Positions 44,493 to 55,407 of a stretch of DNA of 64,000 nucleotides are shown here, in pieces; the first letter of the stretch is position 1, and every line of letters starts with the position of its first letter. Source of the DNA: Labia minor (lineage: Eukaryota; Arthropoda; Insecta; Dermaptera; Spongiphoridae); assembly GCA_963082975.1 (NCBI GenBank), contig OY720345.1:11372491-11436490 (forward strand). The letters are read 5' to 3'. The translations under genes and the position numbers were made by a program. The notes under the pieces were generated by a model. It saw only the letters and a list, made by a program, of their open reading frames with translations. It was not told the DNA's origin and made no database searches.

Positions 44493-45507
44493 AAAATGGA
44501 ATAATTTAATTTGTATGTTTTTATATATTATACGAAATACCAAATAGACAGGAATAGAAATTATTCTAGAATTTTTTTTTTTTTTAATTTGATCTTATTC
44601 TTATTCCCTTTTATGTCTTAATACGTATTCTATCTACTTAATGTTACCTGACAGAGTTTTTATTTATGTTTTTTTCGCGTGTAATGTTTAAAAATTAATT
44701 AAGATAGTCTGATTTCATCTTTACTGACATGACGATTCTATTCCAAATGTTCTCCTTCCCTCTCCCTTCCTCTTACCCCCATTCATGTTCATTTTTATAA
44801 AAAAAAAATATTAATCTTCTTCTTCTTCTTCTTCTTCTTCCTCTTCTCCTAATAATAATATAAATTCTATGAATGAGTTTTTTTTTTATAAATGAATAGA
44901 AAAGAAAAGATAAAAAAAAAATAGAAGATTTAATGCCTCGTGCTAAATAGAAGCTCTCTTAATTTATATGTTAAGAAAATGATAGCGCGTATAGAATATC
45001 ATATTAAATTAAAATGAAATTAACTCGTAGCTGCTTTCAAAAGAGGATGATAGAAGGGGCAAAGGAAGGTCGGTGTCCGTTTAATCAAGTGCAATAGACT
45101 AACGAAAGAATGAAAGAAAGAAAGAAAAGATAATGAATTTTGTCTTGAGGTGGTGGAATTTGTTTTGGTATAATTCGTTAGCAGTGAGTGAATGTTTATA
45201 TGCCCTATGGGCAAATCAATCTCCTTTCTCTCTCTCTCTCTCTTATTCACTCTCTTACACAGCCATCTAATTCTAATTTTATCAGAGAATTTATAATCAT
45301 ATTATAGATGCCTTATTCAATGATGAACGATCTATTTTACAACAACAACAACAAAAACAACATCCCAAATAGATAATCATTATATAAAAATTATATTTAC
45401 CCCTTTTATATTAAATATTAAAAAATAATATACATATCAAAGTATAAGTATATTAATTACTCTTTTTTCTTAGTCTCAATTCTTTATATATTATTATTAT
45501 TATTATT
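44493..45507. other. A+T-rich spacer with a small complex patch
   Basis: (CTT)n at about 44817-44840. 45018-45110 is more complex (ACTCGTAGCTGCTTTC, GTTTAATCAAGTGCAATAG) and could be a regulatory island. Open frames on the minus strand there are Ser/Leu-rich and domain-free. (CT)n lies near 45227-45242 and (ATT)n at about 45489-45507. Confidence 0.35.
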
Positions 45508-45768
45508 AAACCTCTGACTTTTGTATGTCCTACGCAATGACAACGCCTATCAAGTCGGTCGGTAATATCAATTAGGTGTTCTATGATCAGTAGAACAGGT
45601 CCTATCAACCTTTATCTTGATCTTCTTGATCGGAGGCGCTACTTTTTATCAAGTAGCTTCCCAATGTTGATCCCGGAGGCTGGGTTGAATCCGTCCCAGA
45701 GAAATCCCCTTGCCATGCCTGGGGCCAGGAGAATATGAGCCAGCTACGCTACCTCCCACCCTGTGGTT
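45508..45768 (-). mobile_element. tRNA-derived SINE, copy 4
   Basis: Reverse-strand SINE directly following an (ATT)n run, which is its A-rich (AAT)n tail when read on the minus strand. Body words as in the other copies. The head on the minus strand reads TAGCGTAGCTGGC (good A-box), while the B-box region is damaged (CCCCAGGCATGGC). It identifies the tail as (AAT)n after GTCAGAGGTTT. Confidence 0.8.
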
Positions 45769-46470
45769 CCTTCATTTATCTATTGATAATAAACCAATTA
45801 ACCGATTGCTCTCCTTTTTAAACAAATTTCTATCAAATTTTACTTTCTTCAATCAAGATTTTTTTATAGTACTTATATGTAGAATACATAAATATTAAAT
45901 ATTAAATTATACAGAATTTAATTTTATAGATTGTATTCTATTATATCGATATTTTCTTTATCCCATATTCATTTAACTATCTATTTAAATGATCGAATAG
46001 AAATGAAAATTATAATAAATGAAAAATGATGAATAATGATGATTGGTGAGATAAGTGAAGGATAAGAGATTTCCATTACATAGGTACACGGGCACATAAG
46101 CCCTTTCATTCACTATCTCTCAACTGCTATAAAACCCTCTCCCTTGCCATTTGCTTTATTTTCCTATATTCCTTAGAGAGTAATGCAATTTATTTTGTAA
46201 TTATTAACCGGATGGGTGAGGTAGGGCGGTAGGGAAAGGGTTGGCGAGCAAACCTTCGGGAGCCATTCTAAGCACTGAGTGGCTGGTTGGTCGGCCCTCA
46301 CGTCACAACTCGGTAATAGAATTAACAGTAGAATTATCCTGAAATAATTAAATGATCTCTGCCCCCTTTTTTTTCCTCCTTTGTTTTTCTTCTTTTTCTA
46401 CTTTCATTTTGGTTAATGGTCACGTCGGTCACTCAATCAATTTCAATTTACTTTTACAAGAAATTATTTA

Positions 46471-46512
<42 letters not shown>

Positions 46513-46752
46513 ATCTCTACTCTATAAATACTATATACATTTAAATAAAAATTAAAAATCATTTTACCTAGAGTACTTATTATAGATTAATATAATAATG
46601 TAATTTCAGTTTTTCTATTTAAATTCTATTAATTAGTTGAACTTAATTATTAATTAATTTAAATACCATATTTTTACATTTTTTTTTCTTTTTAATTTAA
46701 AAAAAAATTGTATTTATATAAAATAAACCTAATTATATTATAATAATTATAT
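45769..46752. promoter_or_regulatory. Spacer with a complex island at 46.20-46.37 kb
   Basis: 46200-46370 is G+C-richer and complex (GGTAGGGCGGTAGGG, CCTTCGGGAGCCATTC, AAGCACTGAGTGGC, CCCTCACGTCACAACTC). The first part is A+T-rich, and (TA)n lies at about 46478-46506. No open frame with a domain. Candidate non-coding regulatory element by appearance only. Confidence 0.3.
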
Positions 46753-48156
46753 TATTACACTCTTCTTATAAAAATATGGGAAAGGGAAGTGATACCGGAT
46801 GAATGGAAAGAAAGTGTTATTGTCCCCATCCACAAGAAGGGAGACAGAATGTTATGTTATCGCGGTATAGCACTTAATAACGTTTCCTATAAAATATTGT
46901 CCAACATTATTTTGAATCGTATCACTCCGTATGCTGAAGATATCATTGGCGATTATCAGTGTGGTTTCCGGAAGGGCAGGTCGACATTAGACCAGATATT
47001 TACCATTCGCCAGATTATGGAAAAGAGCTGGGAGCATAACTTGGAGGTCCACCATATTTTCGTTGATTTTAAACAAGCCTACGACAGTATTCAACGAACC
47101 CAACTATGGAGGATAATGACGGAATTAGGAATACCAACAAAACTGATACAACTAACGAAAGTGTGTCTGAACGGATCGGGCTATAGAGTAAAAATAGACG
47201 GCCATCTGAGTGAATACTTTAACGTTTCGAATGGACTGAAACAAGGAGATGCTCTGTCACCAATCCTATTTAATCTCGCTTTGGAATGGGTGATAAGAAG
47301 AGTTGGGAGGACTCCTAGACTATTTACTCCTCGAGGAACTGAAACAATCCTTGCCTACGCGGATGATATAGACCTTATTAGTGATCGATTAGAACGCAAT
47401 ATGAGAACCTACCTAAAACTAGAGGATGAAGCCAAAAAGGTTGGTCTAATGATCAATAACGACAAAACAAAGTATATGCACATGAAACGATTCTCCAATG
47501 TAAGAACTCCATCAAGCTTACAAATCGGCAATTCACAAATAGAAAAGATCTATAAGTTTAAATATCTTGGAACGGTCATCTCCGATGATAATAGAACCAA
47601 GGACGAAATAGAAGAAAGAATGCAAAGCGGATGGAAGTGTGTATATGCTTTGAAAGAGATTCTTAGGTCAAAGGTTCTACACAGGTCACCAAAAATCCTA
47701 ATATACCGAACCATCATCCGACCCATAATAATGTACGGCTCTGAATCGTGGACCTTGACGAAATGCGACGAGGAATCTCTTAGAAGATTCGAAAGAAAAA
47801 TATTGCGAACAATCTATGGACCTGTAAGGGACAGCGAAACGGAGCAGTACAGAATACGGTCGAATAAGGAACTCCAAGAGCTGTACCATCATGAGGATAT
47901 TGTCCAACTCATCAAAGCAAAACGGCTGGGGTGGGCGGGGCATGTAATCCGGGCGGATAATAGAAGGGTCATAAAAAGTGTTTGGGAGCAAAACCCAAAT
48001 GCTAAAAGACCCTTGGGACGACCACGGCTAAGATGGAGGGATAACATCAACAAGGACCTCCATGCTCTTGGAGTTCAGGAAATTGAAGAAACTGCACGAG
48101 ACCGAAGGAGATGGAAGCAGATAGTTCACGAGGCCAAGATCCACCATGGATTGTAG
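46753..48156 (+). CDS. Reverse transcriptase and C-terminal part of a LINE ORF2 (5'-truncated)
   Basis: Open frame entering from the 5' truncation point (YTLLIKIWEREVIPDEW) to a TAG at 48154; there is no genuine start codon. Numbering from the Val codon at 46789, the RT shows PIHKKGDR (13-20), CGFRKGRSTLDQIF (58-71), motif A FVDFKQAYDS (91-100), motif B NGLKQGDALSPILF (148-161), and motif C AYADDIDLI (189-197) with both catalytic Asp. KFKYLGTVIS (257-265) and RPIIMYGSESWTL (311-323) follow. The C-terminus has GWAGHVIR, PLGRPRLRWRDN and EAKIHHGL, typical of many arthropod LINEs. Two residues seem missing where CxNYRG is usual (CYRG, 23-26). Enzyme role: copies element RNA at the nicked target. 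No internal stop, so it is recent. Confidence 0.88.
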   Translation, partial: YYTLLIKIWEREVIPDEWKESVIVPIHKKGDRMLCYRGIALNNVSYKILSNIILNRITPYAEDIIGDYQCGFRKGRSTLDQIFTIRQIMEKSWEHNLEVHHIFVDFKQAYDSIQRTQLWRIMTELGIPTKLIQLTKVCLNGSGYRVKIDGHLSEYFNVSNGLKQGDALSPILFNLALEWVIRRVGRTPRLFTPRGTETILAYADDIDLISDRLERNMRTYLKLEDEAKKVGLMINNDKTKYMHMKRFSNVRTPSSLQIGNSQIEKIYKFKYLGTVISDDNRTKDEIEERMQSGWKCVYALKEILRSKVLHRSPKILIYRTIIRPIIMYGSESWTLTKCDEESLRRFERKILRTIYGPVRDSETEQYRIRSNKELQELYHHEDIVQLIKAKRLGWAGHVIRADNRRVIKSVWEQNPNAKRPLGRPRLRWRDNINKDLHALGVQEIEETARDRRRWKQIVHEAKIHHGL

Positions 48157-48179
48157 AGCCCAGGAGTAAGTAAGTAAGT
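46753..48179 (+). mobile_element. Young 5'-truncated non-LTR retrotransposon (LINE)
   Basis: Insertion flanked by an exact 22-bp A+T-rich duplication (46731-46752 and 48180-48201), the expected mark of target-primed reverse transcription. The coding sequence starts immediately after the left duplication, stays open to the stop at 48154, and is followed by a 23-bp 3' tail ending in (GTAA)n. About 1.43 kb remains of an element that would also have an endonuclease and perhaps a first ORF; both are missing, so this copy is dead on arrival. C-terminal features suggest the jockey/I/RTE assemblage; the clade is not resolved. Confidence 0.9.
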
Positions 48180-48201
48180 AATTATATTATAATAATTATA
48201 T

Positions 48202-48420
48202 ACATTTGAATTATATATAAATATTTTTAAATTTTCACATTATATTTATATACCAACATAGTTTTATTGTCCTATGAAATTCCAAATTCCAAAAATTACC
48301 TATTCGGTTTTATGAATTTTGGATATTCGTCAATATAATTAATTGATGATGATTATTCCTGTAAAATTGTAATGTATTCACAGGAAAACTACCTAAAATA
48401 GCAAATCATTTAATTAAAAA
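48202..48420. other. Short A+T-rich spacer
   Basis: Sequence between the LINE and a family A element. Nothing recognised. Confidence 0.5.
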
Positions 48421-48998
48421 TAAGCTGGAGTGTCTCCACTCGACTATCTTGCAATTTGAATTGGATTAAATAACATAATATATTATAGTGAAATTAAATT
48501 TAATTAATTATAAATTATAAATCAAAATTAATAAATAATATTTATTAAACCAGTGCATGTTTGTTGATGGCACCACGTCACATGTTGGCGTGTGAGATTT
48601 GCAGTGTTAAAAAATTAATTCTGGTACTTTCAGCGATTCAATCAAGCTGAAATTCTATATATAGTAGTTTTATACAATTTTTAATCATGTGAAAAATTAT
48701 CAAACATATATCTTTATTTTAACGATCACTTTAGAGGAAAAAAAATCAAAACGTTGTAGGTAATGACCCTCTTCCGGGTGAGCTACATTTCTCAAAAGTT
48801 AATAGAAAACTATTTGAATAATGCCTGTATACCAAATTTCATGATTATAGCCCAATTTGCGGAATCTTGTCTACATACACACACTGACATACATTTTTCT
48901 CAACCTTAGTGAAAATGATTCAGGAACCTTCAAAACGTATAAAAACATCAAAATCTCGACATCGAAAATTTTCGTGATTGCAATACTATCTCTAGATG
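48421..48998 (-). mobile_element. Family A HINE, copy 8
   Basis: Plus strand TAAGCTGGAGTGTCTCCACTC then CTATCTTGC, the shared body and a short CA tract near 48879. Its 5' terminus (right edge on the plus strand) has lost the ACTATCTCGC word: it reads ATACTATCTCTAGATGAG before foreign sequence. It retains the 3' hairpin intact. Confidence 0.75.
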
Positions 48999-51900
48999 AG
49001 ATTTTTTTAGGAAATACTTACCCTCCCCACCCTCCATCCATCAACACTACTAAAATTATTCAATTCATTATTTATTTGTTTGTTTGTTTGTTTTGTTTGT
49101 TTGTTTTTTTGTCCAATTTGTAAAACAATTTGTGAAATTTCAATTTATTTAAATTCATTTTCAATCACCACCCTTCATACATACGAGACAGAGACATACA
49201 AACATTATAAATGAAATAAATTCCTGTTGAAATTGGCTATATAAATAATATTTTTAAATGTTTTTAGAGTGAGAGAGTACAACTTGCTATTTTTACCATC
49301 TACACCACCCTTACAATCACTAATTTGTATATATTTTCAATTTTATTCCATGTTATGATTGAAAGATAATAAATAAATAAATATTTCACAAGGTTTAGTT
49401 GTCACTTTTTGATTAGTTTATGATAAAATATTTGAATTTTTTTTTTTTCAGATGAAGGGTTATTAGAGGGAAATATATAAATATGTTTGTACCATCATGA
49501 ATGGGAAAAGAGTGTGTGTGGGAGAGAGAGAAAGAAAAAAAAATTAGCTTATATTAGTATTACAACATCAGTAAATTACCATTATATCACCGAATTATTT
49601 TGTAACTGTGTGGGGTAAATTGGTGCCCGTTTCGCGTCTATGATGTAGTGTTATGTAGATGATAGAAAGGGTAGTGGGGAGAAAAAGAGTTAGATAAAGA
49701 GAGAGAGAGAGAGTGGATGATGATAGGGGTGAGAGGTGGAGTACAGGAATAAAATCAGGTGTAAAGCGAATTTCCCCACCCCCCTTCTCCCCCCACATCC
49801 TCTATTCTCCCACACATTCCCCATCTCTACGCAGTTGTATAATTAAACTTCTGGATATAATCAAAGTCCATTACGGATGGACATTAATCTCCATGGGGGG
49901 GTAAACAAAGTGCGCGCGATTCAGAGTGTAAGGGTGGGAGAGGGTCAATAGGAGGGGGGATGGTCCAATGAAATTACCCTACACATATAATACTAATACG
50001 CATGCGTAGTTTTTTTTCAGTAAAATAAAAAAAAATCTCTTCTATTTGTATGGAAAATTTACTCTGGTCTAATATGATTGAAATTTATCGTCCAGTCTAC
50101 GAAAACAAAAGCGATATATGATAATAATAATAATAATACTAGTAGTAGTAGTAGTAAGTAGAGTAATAGTAGTAATATTAGTAGTAAAAAGAGTGAGAGA
50201 ACATGTGTGTGTGTGTATGTATGTGTGTGTGTGGGTGGTAATAATTCAAACGCTAATAATTCGTACTTATAAAACTTGTCATAACATAACGCTTGAGCTC
50301 TGAGTTATATTCAAACCATAAATCCTTCTATGTGGGTGGAGCATAGAATACCCACAATGGGTGGTGGTTGTAGTGAGAGGGTGGGGGAGGGGGGAAGCTG
50401 GTGGTGGTGTTTCGGATGAGATTTTTTTCAGTAAAAAAAAAAAAACAAAAAAAAAAAAAAATGGAAATAAAAAACCAATATTCCTCCGTGGCAGTCATAT
50501 TTTCAAATTAAAGTTTACACTTTAGCAGCCCTGCAACAATAAATCTTTCTAACAAACCAACTACCCTCCCCCTTTTCTCATCCTAAATATAGCCATCCTA
50601 CCCTCCCCCTCTCCTCCCACTCACACCTTCCTTCCATCAACTTATTTTTCTTTTTTAAATCAAATTAATACTATATACATATATGTATTAATTAATTAAT
50701 AAATCTACTTTTTTTTAGAAATTTAAAAGGATTACTATCATTATTATTATTATTATTATTATTAATATATAATATTTTATCATACACCGAATCTAATACC
50801 TTTTTATCCCTTCAATAACACTACTACACCACGAAACAAAAACGTTAATAAATATTAATTAAGTTTGATATTAAATTATATTTTCATTTCCAACAAAAAA
50901 ACAAAACAAAACAAAACAATATTTTATTGTATAGTATATCTAGTATATTTTCAATTGGATAGTATATCAATTTAAATTATAAATTTTTTTTTAGCAAAGA
51001 ATTTATTATATTTCATTTAGGTATATTTATATTTATATTTATCGATTTATATGTAAAGTTTATTGAAGAGGGAAATGAAATTAGAATGAAATAGATTTTT
51101 TTATAAAAAGTTGATTAATGGAGAGTGGAAAGGTATGAGAACGTAGGGGGGGGGGATTATAGAATAGAATAGAATGATTACAATTGGAATTTGTTGTTTT
51201 TTGGTTTACAAAATTAATCTTTGGAATTAACAATTAACAACATAGTATAAAAAAAATGAAAAAAAAATATTCTCTAAAATACTCAACTGTACCATATAAA
51301 TACCAACCAACATCTAAGTAAATATATTAATTCAAAAAAATAAAAATTATTCATTGAAATTTACACTCAAAATTGTATACACATGTCTCTTTTGTAAGGG
51401 TAACTTCTCAAATTTATTTTTTTATTTATTTACAATTATATCTTTCTCACTATTTACCATATAACTGATTAGTAAACTAAAAAGGCTGTGATAGTATTAA
51501 CTACTATCTTAAACCACCTCAATTCAATTTATTATATATATTAATAATTAATATATGTCGTATATTGGAAGCTTAGTATGTTTAGGTTATTAAAAAATAG
51601 GTTTAAAATTAATAAAATTGATCTTTAATTTAATTGATGTTATTATTATTAATATTAATATAAAATAGTATGGTGAATCCAGCAAAGGTAGATAATATAA
51701 AGTTCTTTTATTTTAATATTGTTGATATATCAAATTATATATTTGTTTAACAATTGCAAATGTTAAAGGGTCGAGAAACTAAGCTATCAATTGTTACTAG
51801 TATAGAGTTCAGGGTCAAGGCGGGACAAGTGTTGATTCTCCGGGTGGTTCCTTCCAGGTATTCAATGATACATGTTTTCTGTGCAACTTCTGTGTTTGGC

Positions 51901-53139
51901 CTCGATGTATGATCCTGGCACTGTCTTATCACTTAGAGATAATGTCTCTGTGTCTTTTCACATTCTTCCTTCCATTCAGCAGAATAACTCTTACCCCTTT
52001 CTAGCAGCCCTTGTCTACTCTTCCAACAGCTCAATTAATTTATCAGCCATGAAAATGTCGAATTTATAACAATATGTCCCATTCATCAAGCGATCCTATT
52101 TTAACTATATTGTATGTGATGTTTGTAACATTTGTCTTAAATGTTTATTTATAGTGTCTTAATGTCATTCCCATATGAAAAGTCATTTTTATGCTTATAT
52201 ATTACAATATATATATACTCTTCAAGATGTATTTGTTTTTTTATATTATCTTTTTCAATTTACAATCTTATTAGACAAGTTAATGATAATTTTTAATTAT
52301 TTTAATCATAAAAACATTCACTTTTTGTTAAATAAGTGTTTACCTACATTTATTTTAGATCTATAAATGTTTCAAAGAATTTTATAAATATACATAATGA
52401 TTTCTTAAAATAGACAATAAAAGAAGAAAATGTATATTATAACGATCTAGTAATATATAAATTTCAATCTTATCTACATATTTCATCAAATCAATTTTTT
52501 TTATCTATTTCATTCTATGATAACAGAAATTTATTAATAAAATAAATTAAATGAAAGAAAATTTATTATAGTAGCAATCTAAATATTAATCAGTTATAAT
52601 CTAATAATCCATTAATTTATTACAAATCCAAACGTTTTTTTATGTTTAATCATCCGGTTAGAGGGGTGAAAAGTGGGAGTGGAAAGTGTTGATAGGAAAA
52701 ATAGAGTAATAATAATTTATCATATTATTTTAATAAAGGTAATGCAATGAATGTAATAATATAATAAGTAAATGAATATTATTTTTTTTTATTATAATGA
52801 TTATTCATTATCTTTATCATATATTATGATCATATTAAATATATATAAAAAAATAAATAAATATATATCTGTATATCGTAATTTTAGATAAACTAAGAAA
52901 AGTTTTATACTTATGTAAGTAATTGTTTATTTTTTTTAAGAATAATTGATATAATTCATTTCCAAATTTAATACATCTTTTCTTAATTCCCTACCTAATA
53001 TTTATAAAAGAACACGAGTCCGTAATTTTTTCAAACTGGATCTCAAAATTAACTCAATTTAGGTATTTCATTTTTTGAAGATTTTTTGGTTAAGTAACTT
53101 TTCAATTTCTAAAAATAGGCTTTTAAATTATTTTATATA
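48999..53139. other. 4-kb A+T-rich region with islands and tracts, no gene recognised
   Basis: (TTTG)n at about 49075-49107. 49590-49660 and 49840-49990 are complex patches (GGTAAATTGGTGCCCG; GGTAAACAAAGTGCGCGC, which contains a forkhead-like GTAAACA), with a C/G-rich stretch between. (ATA)n and (AGT)n lie at about 50119-50175, TG-rich repeats at 50200-50236, and a G-rich then C-rich stretch at 50330-50640. The remainder is plain A+T-rich DNA. 51760-52065 is described separately. Confidence 0.4.
51760..52065 (-). pseudogene. Decayed coding-like segment, not recognised
   Basis: The minus strand holds complex peptide pieces in alternate frames: KLIELLEE, then DKTVPGSYIEAKHRSCTENM, and a 61-codon open frame at 51747-51932 with QKTCIIEYLEGTTRR. 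Stops lie between the pieces and the composition is richer than the surroundings. I cannot name a family; a transposon-encoded or host pseudogene fragment are both possible. Confidence 0.3.
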
Positions 53140-54213
53140 CAGTGGTACCTCGACATACGAGCTTAATTCGTTCCAAGACCTTGCTCGTATCTCAAATTGT
53201 TCGTATCTCAAAGCACTTCGCGCCATTAAAACTAATAGAAAAGCTTTTAATCCGTTCCAGTCCCCAAAAATCACCTTAGTTTTGTTTTTTGTATGCTATT
53301 TTGAATCAAACAAATGTCTTTACGAGAAGGAACATTTATTTAAAAACAACAAAAATAATGGGAACATTTAAATAAATAAAAATAAGAAGAATTTAAAAAA
53401 AAACTTAAATATCATGGCTTGTCTTTGCTTTTTTCGCCTCCCCTTGCTCATCTTGTTCTGCAAAGCGTTTTACAAAATTGTCTAAGGAAGTTTGTTTTTT
53501 CCTCCCCTTCAGGGTATTGCGAAAATGATTGAGACAGGTTTCGTTAAATAATTCCGAAGCCCGACCAGTTGCAACCTTATCGGGGTGGTTTTTATCTACA
53601 AATTCAACAATTTTCTCCCACATTCCTAGGATCTCTTTAATTTCTTTCTGTTTCTGGCGCCTCTTCAGAAACTGTGTTTTCTTGGATCACAACATCATTC
53701 TGTGTTTGTAGGTTTTGTAACTCTTCAGTTGTAAGCTCCTCAAAATGTTGCTCGACGAGTTCGTTTACATCATTTTCATCTACTTCTAGACCCAAAGATT
53801 TTCCCAAAGAAACAATCTCTTCTATTTCTGACACTTGAGATTCAGTTTCTGCAATGATCCTTTCAGTTACAGCGTCAGACCATAGCTTTTTCCATGCAGA
53901 AATTAATGTTCTTTTTGTGACACACAGCCAGGTCTGATCAATAATTCTTAGACATGTCACTATGTTAAAATGGTCTTTCCAAAACTCTCGAAGGGTCAGG
54001 TTTGTACTATCCGTCACTTCAAAGCATTTGCGGAACATAAGCTTTGTGTACACCTTCTTAAAATTAGAAATGTGGGGGCAAATTGGAGCCGTGTGCATCG
54101 GGGTGCTCGTATCTCAAATCTTGCTCGTATCTCAAAGCAAAATATCGGTCGGTTGGCGGCTCGTATCTCAAAACACTCGTATGTTGGGGCACTCGTATGT
54201 CGAGGTACCACTG
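53140..54213 (-). mobile_element. Tigger/pogo-like DNA transposon, internally deleted, complete ends
   Basis: 1,074-bp element flanked by TA on both sides (53138-53139, 54214-54215). Terminal inverted repeats are CAGTGGTACCTCGACATACG and its inverted copy CGTATGTCGAGGTACCACTG. Inward of both ends the word CTCGTATCTCAAA is repeated several times. The ends match the widespread Tigger/pogo type. Between them only the C-terminal part of a transposase remains, so a deletion removed the DNA-binding and most of the catalytic region. It could have been mobilised in trans because both ends are intact. Confidence 0.88.
53405..54098 (-). pseudogene. C-terminal remnant of Tigger-like transposase
   Basis: Two minus-strand open frames. 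54098-53637 (153 codons) includes KKVYTKLMFRKCFEV, LTLREFWKDHFNIVTCLRII and SAWKKLWSDAV, and an acidic stretch (LGLEVDENDVNELVEQHFEEL). 53623-53405 (72 codons) includes SLDNFVKRFAEQDE. These match the region after the DDE domain in Tigger/Jerky-like proteins, where FWK..NI...I and W..V...WKKLW blocks and an acidic linker are usual. A frame change separates the two frames. The CENP-B DNA-binding domains and the catalytic DDE triad are absent, so it is not an active enzyme. Confidence 0.8.
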
Positions 54214-54215
54214 TA

Positions 54216-54827
54216 TTAAATTTTATTTTGAAAATAATTAATAAATTTATAAATTTTTAATGTTCAAAATAAAAATTAATTTTTGTTTTGTTGTATAAAA
54301 TTAAGATGGAATATACAAACAAACATTCATATTTCTTAGTAGAGTACATACTTATACCTTGAAATACTAATATGTAATCTTTTCTTTGTTGTATTTTTTG
54401 TGTTCGTTGTAATTTTTTTTTTTTATAAATGACCTCTTTTTATTTATCAATTCCTCAATTTATACAATTCTAAGATTCATTTCACAATTTTTGCGTTTAA
54501 GTATATACTTTATTTTTAAAATATTATACAAGTAAAAAATTATTTCCTATTGTACTCATTATTATTATTAATATTTTTATTCCTGAATATTTTTATATTT
54601 AGAGAGAAAAGTCTTTAAGGGAAAATGGTGGTGAAGGAATTTATTTAGTCTAAATTTTTATAATTCTCTTGAGTATATATATTTATTTATTTATAAGTAC
54701 CTACCATAGATGAAAATTTGGTAAGTAATATGGAAAAAGATTTCAAAATCAGAATTTCTTTTTTGTAGCATATTTCCAAAGCTAATTATCAAAATTAATT
54801 CTATTTATAATTTATATTATATTAAAA
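54216..54827. other. A+T-rich spacer
   Basis: Low-complexity A+T-rich DNA. Nothing recognised. Confidence 0.5.
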
Positions 54828-55407
54828 TTAGCTGGAGTGTCACCACTCGACTATCTCGCAATTTGATTTGGATTAAATAACATATACTATATTTAAATTT
54901 AATTTAATTAATTATAAATTATGAATTAGAATTAATAAATAATATTTATTAAACCAGTGCGTGTTTGGCTCTTTGTTGTTGGCACCACTTTACGTGTATT
55001 TGCAGTCATGTTGGAAAATTAATTCCGGTACTTTCAGTGACTCAATCAAGCTAAAATTCTATATATAGCAGTTTTATACAATTTTTAATCATGTGAAAAA
55101 CTATCAAATATATATCTTTATTTTTACTGTCACTTTAGAGGAAAAAATGTGAAAACGGTCCTCTTCCTAATGAGCTACATTTCTCAAAAGTTGATAGAAA
55201 ATTACGAATATTGAATAATAATTTTGAATTCTAGCTTAAACTGTTTTTGCGTAATCTTGTCTACATAAAAACACACACACATACAGAGATAGACAGACAG
55301 ACATTTTTCTCAACCTTAGTGAAAGGGGACCTTCAAAACCAATAAAAACATCAAAATCTCGACATCGAAAATTTTCATGGTCGCAATACTATCTCTGGCG
55401 AGATAGT
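54828..55407 (-). mobile_element. Family A HINE, copy 9
   Basis: Plus strand TTAGCTGGAGTGTCACCACTC (hairpin with one change), CTATCTCGC, the body, then ACACACACACATACAGAGATAG and further CAGA repeats at the tract position (about 55272-55301). The right edge is CTATCTCTGGCGAGATAGT. Full length, T flanks, with both the 5' foldback and the inverted words intact. Confidence 0.8.
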
